In this document: positions 1-6,300 of the stretch, piece by piece
How positions within the stretch are numbered: the first letter of the stretch is position 1
Layout of the letters: each line of letters begins with the position of its first letter
Source: Bifidobacteriaceae bacterium
GTDB taxonomy: Bacteria; Actinomycetota; Actinomycetes; Actinomycetales; WQXJ01
Assembly: GCA_031268115.1 (NCBI GenBank)
Contig: JAIRXV010000498.1
Span: forward strand, 1-6,511
Length of the DNA stretch: 6,511 nt
Reading direction: 5' to 3'
Position numbers and translations under genes: made by a program
The notes under the pieces: model-generated
What the model was told of the DNA's origin: nothing
The model's input: only the letters and a program-made list of their open reading frames with translations
Databases searched by the model: none

Positions 1-54
1 GACGCAGCCCGCGCCGCCGCCAAGACACTGTGGAAGGTACCCGCTGCCAGTTGA
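1..54 (+). CDS. Possible C-terminal tail of an upstream gene (17 codons plus TGA)
   Basis: The first frame is open from base 1 to a TGA at 52-54 and reads DAARAAAKTLWKVPAAS. This Ala/Lys-rich composition looks like the helical end of an ordinary actinobacterial protein. The other two forward frames give Arg/Pro-rich, less protein-like peptides over the same bases, which is the only reason for preferring this frame. The stop lies 174 bases before the ATG of the giant gene, so co-transcription is possible but not shown. The fragment is too short to assign a family, and a gene on the opposite strand or plain intergenic DNA cannot be excluded. Confidence 0.3.
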   Translation, partial: DAARAAAKTLWKVPAAS

Positions 55-116
55 TCGGCGCTGCGGGCCGGCGTTAGCCGTCCAGTCAAGACCGTTGGCG
101 CGGACCGGTTGGTCGA

Positions 117-133
117 GTGGTAGCGTCTACCGC
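117..133 (+). promoter_or_regulatory. Short inverted repeat in the leader (hairpin 1)
   Basis: GTGGTAG (117-123) pairs with CTACCGC (127-133) around a 3-base loop, with one G-U wobble and no mismatch. It lies immediately before, and shares two bases with, the next hairpin, so the two cannot both form fully. There is no T-tract after it, so it is not a standard intrinsic terminator. It could be an operator half, a leader structure or chance in GC-rich DNA. Confidence 0.3.
118..126 (+). promoter_or_regulatory. Weak candidate extended -10 element
   Basis: TGG followed by TAGCGT fits the TGN-TANNNT pattern of an extended -10 box. A possible -35-like TTGGCG lies at 95-100, but its 20-base spacing is too long for a good sigma-70-type promoter, so the call rests on the -10 alone. 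If real, transcription would start around 133 and the 132-163 hairpin would sit at the very 5' end of the mRNA. TANNNT matches are common by chance, so confidence is low. Confidence 0.18.
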
Positions 134-163
134 AGTTGGTGTTCGCAGTGGAACACCCGCTGC
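132..163 (+). promoter_or_regulatory. Stem-loop in the leader (hairpin 2)
   Basis: GGTGTTC (138-144) and GAACACC (151-157) are a perfect 7-base inverted repeat around the loop GCAGTG. The stem extends outward through one T-C mismatch (137/158), one T-G wobble (136/159) and GCAG/CTGC (132-135 with 160-163), about 12 paired positions in total. This is the strongest structure between the two genes. Without a following T-run it is not a textbook terminator. It could still be a non-canonical actinobacterial terminator for the upstream gene, an operator for a dimeric regulator, or a 5'-UTR structure for the giant gene. Confidence 0.45.
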
Positions 164-169
164 CATTAG

Positions 170-193
170 CGCACGTGCGGCGTTTTCGCGCCG
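170..193 (+). promoter_or_regulatory. Palindrome followed by an overlapping small inverted repeat
   Basis: CGCACGTGCG (170-179) is a perfect 10-base palindrome. Overlapping its end, CGGCG (178-182) pairs with CGCCG (189-193) around TTTTCG. Both sit between hairpin 2 and the ribosome binding site at 219. A palindrome of this length centred on CACGTG is a reasonable shape for a dimer-binding operator, but no specific regulator can be named. GC-rich sequence makes 5-base stems common, so the second repeat alone would mean little. Confidence 0.3.
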
Positions 194-218
194 ACAGCGT
201 GCGTCCGCCCTGACGACT

Positions 219-223
219 AAGGA
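219..223 (+). promoter_or_regulatory. Ribosome binding site of the giant gene
   Basis: AAGGA lies 5 bases before the ATG at 229, a good Shine-Dalgarno match at a workable distance. It decides the start: an in-frame TGA at 211-213 lies just upstream and there is no ATG, GTG or TTG between that stop and 229. Confidence 0.8.
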
Positions 224-228
224 TCGCC

Positions 229-390
229 ATGACATCCCCGAACTGTGTGTCAACCCATCACTCTGCCCCGAGCGCTCGGCGGCAGCGCTCGGCCATCGTC
301 CTCACCGCCGCCACCGCCCTGGTGTTTGCCGGTGGACTCGCGACCGCAGTGGTCCCGCCCAAGCCCGCCGATCCGCCGACCGCGTTGGCG
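229..390 (+). other. Sec-type signal peptide of the giant protein
   Basis: Residues 1-20 form a polar, basic n-region ending in SARRQR. Residues 21-42 are hydrophobic (SAIVLTAATALVFAGGLATA and following VV), then comes a Pro-rich stretch. Two AXA sites suit signal peptidase I: ATA at 38-40 and ALA at 52-54. The second is taken as the end here, but the first is equally possible. R17-R18 resemble a twin-arginine start, yet the residues after them lack the hydrophobic FLK-type consensus, so Sec export is preferred. C6 precedes the hydrophobic core and is not a lipobox. Confidence 0.75.
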
Positions 391-3300
391 GCGCCGCTTG
401 CAGTGGAGCCGCTGGCCCTGCCCGCAGCGGCAACCGCCCAGGCGCCCCAGGTGTTGCCCGCCGCTTCCAGGGCGTCAAGCGAGGACGGCTCGGCGATCAT
501 TGTCGACGGCGGCATCAAAGTCGAGGTCACAAAGACCTTCTTCCAGATGGACACATACTTCAACGCTGGGATCTCGTTCTCGATCTCCCTGGTCAACGAT
601 GACGCGACCTTCAGCCGCTACTCCGGGACGCCCGCTCGGTCCGGAGACGTGTCTGTCTCGTACCGTGTCCTTGGGGGAAGCCTCGGCAGCCGATGGGATA
701 TGGCCGCCGGTTCGCCGGTGGCCGGAACGCTCACGGTTCCGGCCGGTCAGACGCGATCGCCGTCGGAAACCATCGACATCACCGCTGGATGGACCGAGAA
801 TCTCTCTCTCACAGGTTCCCGGTGGCTTGGCGGGCGGCAGTTGTTCATTCAGATTTCCGACCCAATCGGCGCCCCTATCCTCGCTTGGCCCAAGGACGTT
901 CCCACCAATACGATCGACTTCGACGAACACGGCGGCCTGGTTCCTGTCACCCTAAGCCAGGACTATGACATTGCAAAATATATGCCGAATGGTGATCCGG
1001 AGTATGCCACCAAATACAGTCCGGAGGCTCGGGCGAATCCCCAGTCGTCTACCCCATACCGCCTCCAGGTCTATGACGAAAGCAATATCTACACTTTTGG
1101 CAGATGCACACCCGATGCTTGTTGGGCCAACGATCTCACCACAAAACCGAGTTCGGCGCCATACATTTCTGCGGGTCTCTTTCCCGTTGCCATAGATCCG
1201 GACACGATGACTAGGTGGGGATACGACGGTCTAACGCCTTCGGGGGAAATAGATGTCGTCATGGAGTTCGGTATACTGGCTCGAACCAGACGCGACGCCT
1301 CCGACACATGCGAAATCGCCGTCGCGCCTTACAGCGTAAATGAGTCACAGCAACTCGCGCCGGCCCAGCTTACCTATTTCGCTGGAACCGCGGTAAAGAC
1401 GGACATCACTCCGGCTGGAGACCAGGACCATTGCCAAGTGGAGAACATCACGACGGTATTCACCATTCCGGCGCGCCACAAAATGATAGGGCTCAGCATG
1501 CCGCTTGGCGGGCCAGTGAAAATCGACAACCTAATCAGAGCCTCGATGCGCATTACTCCATGGGAATCAATCCGCCCCTACGTCACTTCGGTGACCACGC
1601 CCGATCTATCGTCGGACGCCTTCACGGGTGGGACAACCGTGCCGATTACTGTGAACTTCTCGGAGCCCGTATACCTCACCGACAGAAATCCCGTGTCGTG
1701 GCCGGGAATTTCGCCTCGCCTCCGTCTTTCCCCTACCAGTTCCACCACCTATCCCCTTTCCCCTGGCCCAAGCGAATACACGCCCCACGCGCTTTACACG
1801 CCGAATGCCTGGGACTCAACCCACACTTATTACTTGACCCTGCCCGAAGACGCTGCGCCGGCGGATTTCTCCGACGCTGTGATCGAGTTCCCAGACTCCC
1901 CGGCGGCCACCATCAAGGACCTGTTCGGCAACACCCTCGACTCAACTAAGGGCAACAGGCGGGTTTCCTTCAAGGCGAAGCTGGACCCGATGCGTTCCTT
2001 CGGCGCGCTCGCGAGGGCGGACGACCCACCGGCCGCTTCCGCTAACGACACCGTGAAGGTGAGGCTATCTACCGAGGGCGGCGTCGAATCCTACCGGTGG
2101 CTGACCCAAGCGAGCGAGTGGACCAGGACACCCCAGGGTGCTTACGAGATGAACAACCTTGTCTTGCGCGCCGTTGGCAGCGCAGTGGACTACCCGCTGA
2201 CCATGGGCGGTCAGGGCCAAGACCAAGGATCTTTCTACACCGCCGACATCCCCGCCCGCGATATTGTCGGGGGCACCGAAACCTACGTGATTATGTGGCG
2301 GGCTTCCTCCAACGACCCGTGGCGCTTTGTCCCGACCGTCCGCCCGTTGAAGGTCCCGACATCGTGGACCTCTGTCCCCGTCACGCAGGCCGCGCTGGAC
2401 GAGGCGCTGTATCCGGTCGCCGGCACGTACTATCAGGGCGACATCGAAGCGTGGCTGGCAGCTGTCGTCGGTCCGGCGGACAACAACGCAACCGTCGAGT
2501 GGGCCAGCTCGGACCCCTCAGTGGCGACCATCGCGGCCGGCACACCAGGCGCAGATAAGACCCGATGGCCCGCCCGCGTGACATTTGCGGGGCGGGCCGG
2601 GAAGGTCTCATTCACCGCCAAAGTGGACAACTCCTCAACGTCCACCTTCGCGACGTTGAAAACCCCCGAGTTCGCAGTTCAGGTGGGCTCTTCCGATCCG
2701 GCGGTCAGCTTCGTGAGCGTTCAGCGCCGACTGCTGGCATCGCGCAACCTACCATTGCTCGTGTCATGGTCGGACAATGTCCGCCCGCGAGACCCGGCGG
2801 CGCAATTCCTGATCGAGGTGTTCGAAGGCGACTACGCCACGCCAGATCAGATCCCCGCCAATGCCCCGCGGGTTTATTCTCGGGTCGTCACGGGAGTTGG
2901 TGCGGCAACTGTTCCGGCCGGTGCGCTCACCGCGCTGTCCAGTGGCGGACGCCCCGCCTACACCGCACGCGTACAAATCACCTCGACCACCGTGCCTGGT
3001 CCAAGGAGCGGCGATGTCGCTCAGATACTTGTGGTGCCCGCCAACGCAACCGTGGCCCTGGCTCGGTTGGACCGGTACTCCATCACGGATGCAACGCCCT
3101 CAGTGCCCATCTCTTGGGACGTGTCGAATAACATCGCCGGCCACACGGAGCTGAAGGTGACAGCCAAACGCGGAGCGACCGTCCTTTGGACTGTGACCGA
3201 TCCGGCCACCGCAACCGCAAACCTGCCGGTTCTGGCAATTCCGGCCAATCAGGTCAAAGAGGTCTACACCGTTGAGGCCGAAGTTCGCAACGACTCCGAT

Positions 3301-6300
3301 CCCGAGGGCTACCTAGGAAAGGACTCAGCGGTGATCGAGGTGTATCGGGAAGATTCACTCACTTTGCAGGTGGACGGTCAAGACGTGCCCACCGCCAAGC
3401 TAGGCCTGGACTACCAGGACGGCATGAGCGTGGAGGAGATCCGCCAATCCAGCCCAAGCGCCGGTTTGACCGTCAACTACGCCGATTTCAACGATTCCAT
3501 CGGCACGGTGAACGACAGAATGCGGTGGGCCACCTCCGATGCGGCCACGGCCGCCATCGGCCACAAGTCCAACACCTCCTACACATCCATCGCCGATTTG
3601 GGCTACGAGACGTACTCTCCTTACGACAGGATGCTCCTCGCAGGCCTGGGCGACGGAACCGCTTCCATTCAGGTAACCCATGCCGCAACGGGTCTGACCG
3701 ATACGCTGGACGTCGACGTACAAACACTCAAAGACAAGCTCTACCTGTTCTCGTTCGACAAATCCAGGCCCTTCACCTTGACTTGGACCAACGGCAACGG
3801 GCGAACCACCACCAAGACATTCGGGGCTGACGGCACCGCGGTGATCTACGAGGAATCGGGGATCGCCTCGGCGGTCAGGGCCATTTGGCGCGACGAATCG
3901 GGCCCCACCCCAACCACTTGGAAGGCATCGACAGCGAATGCCAACCTGATTTCCGGCGCTGGCAACCCTTTGCGTAACGAGCCGTTCACGCTCAATGTCG
4001 CCGCGACTCGGGCCTTACCGAATCTTCCCATCGCCCTCAAAGACGAGAACGGCAATCCGTACACCAAACCCGTCGTTTGGCGCGGGGCCGCCTACCGCAA
4101 CGGCCAGCTTTGCGCCGACACTGTCGAGGCCAATCTCAACTCAATCCCGACCGCGCCCGACCAGTCAGGCCAATTGTTGGTCGCCTTCGATGAACAGGAG
4201 ATGACCGACGGCGGCAACGACAGGCTCGGGGTCGATGACGTCATAGAACTTATGGTCGAGGTCACCCCAGTGGATACGGCCTATTGGCCTGTCATCGCCT
4301 CGGTCGTGACATCCGACCCGGGCAACATCCGCGGGCAGCTCGGCAGCGGAGCGGTCTCTATGGCGAAACGCCCCGCCGGCCCGGCCCTGCCGCACATCGT
4401 CCTGGCCCGCTTCGACACCGGCGATCCAGCGGTCCCGGTGCAGACTATCGGCCCGGAGACCGCTTACCTCGGCCCGGCGGACGCATACCCCCATCCGACC
4501 CTGACCACTTTGGTCTCGTTGGCCGGAACGGGCCTTACGCCTACTTTCGGTGAGATCGAAGCCAAGACCTCTATCGGCGCCGCGGCCCAGGTTCCCGCTG
4601 GGCAAACCTCCACCGTTTTGGACTACGCCTTCACCCAGAACCCCTATCTAGAGATCACGAGTTCCTTGACGGACGCCAACCTCTCAGGCGCCGCTGTGGG
4701 CCCGGGGACGACCGCGACCGCGGCAGCCCGGGTTTTCGCCGCCGGACGGACCGCACCGGTAACCGCAGTCGCCTTGAGCTTTGGGCTGTCCAACATGGTC
4801 GGGGTGGTGGCGCCCGACCGGGATCCGGTCCTACACGATAGGGCGCAAGAAACCTCAGACGCGGTGGAGGACATCATTCGGGGAGAGGGGAGCGACGGCG
4901 TAAACTTCAAAAGCGAGCTGCTCGATGTCGCAATGGACGTTATGCATTCCACCTCCCTTAACCTCTCAATTGTCCGTCTCGACTTCGATTTGTACGCCAC
5001 ATCGGACCCGACGGTCTACCAGGGCGTAATCCGAGCCAACGCCTCCTGGGCCGGTGACGGCGAAGCCGACATCGCCTTCGATTACAACGGCGTGGAAGTC
5101 GAATTCAAACTCGTGCCCTCGGCGGCCGAGATAGTAGACGTGGTCGAAACGATGCTAGATCCGTCAAGCTTGTTGAGCCCGTTCGATTTGTACAAGAACT
5201 TCGGTTCCAGGATCGCATACAACGTAGAGCTACACTGGACTCCGGGCCAGACAAAAGGGTCTTCGGGTTCGTGGGATATGGTGCTAACAAGTGGCCAGGC
5301 CACCCTCTTCGGCGAATTGGGATTCCACGTGTCCGCTAATATGCCGCTGTTCTTCGTGGTGCCGTTGACCTTCGCGGTCGATGGCACCCTCGGCATCGAG
5401 GCCGGTGGCCGCGTGGCGCTGCCAACCTCAGTTTTCACCCCAAACGCGCAGAAACGCTGGCCCATCACCGACCTCTTTGGGACCTGGAACGTCTACGGTG
5501 GGATAGGCGCATTTGTGGGACTAGGTTTCGAGTCCAAGATCGCCACTTTGAAGATCGGCGTCGAGGGCTCCGTCGACTTGAATGTGGAAGGACGCTACCT
5601 TTACCGACCGTCCCTCGTGGGCACAATGTCCGAACCCCAATCCGGCGGAAAAACCTATGATCTTGGCAAGCTCAATTCCCATTCCGCCCATGCCAAAGGC
5701 GAGCTAGCTATAAAAGGCACTGCCAAGTTCCTGTGGATCGAGGCGACCGCCACCATCAAGAAATGGACTTTCCTCGACAAGGATCTATTCACTGCCGGTG
5801 CCTATGACCTGATCGAGCAGTGGGCGGAAGACAACGGAGTCGCCATCGCCGGCGTTCAGCCCACCGCCAACGGCATCGACGTTTTCACGGTACAGCCGGC
5901 GGTGATGCGCACGCAATCGCGCGATTACCTACAATCTGCTGCAACGCCATCGTCCGTATTGCCGCGCCTAGCCGCCCCCGGTAGCTCACTCCTCGGCGAA
6001 ACCCAGTATCCGTACGCCGACCCACAAACCACCCGGGACGGCCAAATTGTGGCCTACCTTTCCGATCAGGGTTCGCCCGATGTCAACGACACACGCGTTT
6101 ACTACACGGCCGCGGGCTCTACAGGCACAGAAGCGCACGTGCTTTCCGACCCAGCCACGGACCGAATCAACAATCCGAGCGGGGACGCCCTACCGGACTC
6201 CGATCTGGCCATGGACGGGACGGAACAATTCCAAGCGGCCTCATGGGTTCGCTCCAGGGCACCCATCGGGGGCGAGGTAACCGATGCCAGCGCCCTAGAG

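Noticed and set aside
104..163. A tRNA-like look (GGTTGGTCGAGTGGT followed by stems)
   Set aside because: There is no GTTCGAA-type T-loop, no acceptor stem pairing across the segment and no anticodon arm of the right size.
132..163. Rho-independent terminator for the upstream gene
   Set aside because: The stem is convincing but ATTAGCGC follows it rather than a T-run, and it sits about 80 bases past the putative upstream stop; it is kept only as a leader structure.
229..300. Twin-arginine (Tat) signal or lipoprotein signal
   Set aside because: R17-R18 are not followed by the hydrophobic Tat consensus, and the only nearby cysteine (C6) lies before the hydrophobic core, so no lipobox exists.
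258..596. Open frame of 112 codons on the minus strand, and other overlapping frames on both strands through the window
   Set aside because: All overlap the giant gene, lack a supporting ribosome binding site and domain structure, and have the Arg/Pro/Ser-rich look of shadow frames in GC-rich DNA.
117..602. A forward frame opening with GTG at 117 that overlaps the start of the giant gene
   Set aside because: It has no good ribosome binding site, its translation is Arg/Ala-rich low-complexity sequence, and the 229 frame has a better start, signal peptide and continuous domains.
5395..5470. Transmembrane helix or cell-wall anchor
   Set aside because: The hydrophobic residues near here alternate with Gly and polar residues in strand-like fashion, no LPXTG-like motif follows, and the protein continues for hundreds of residues.
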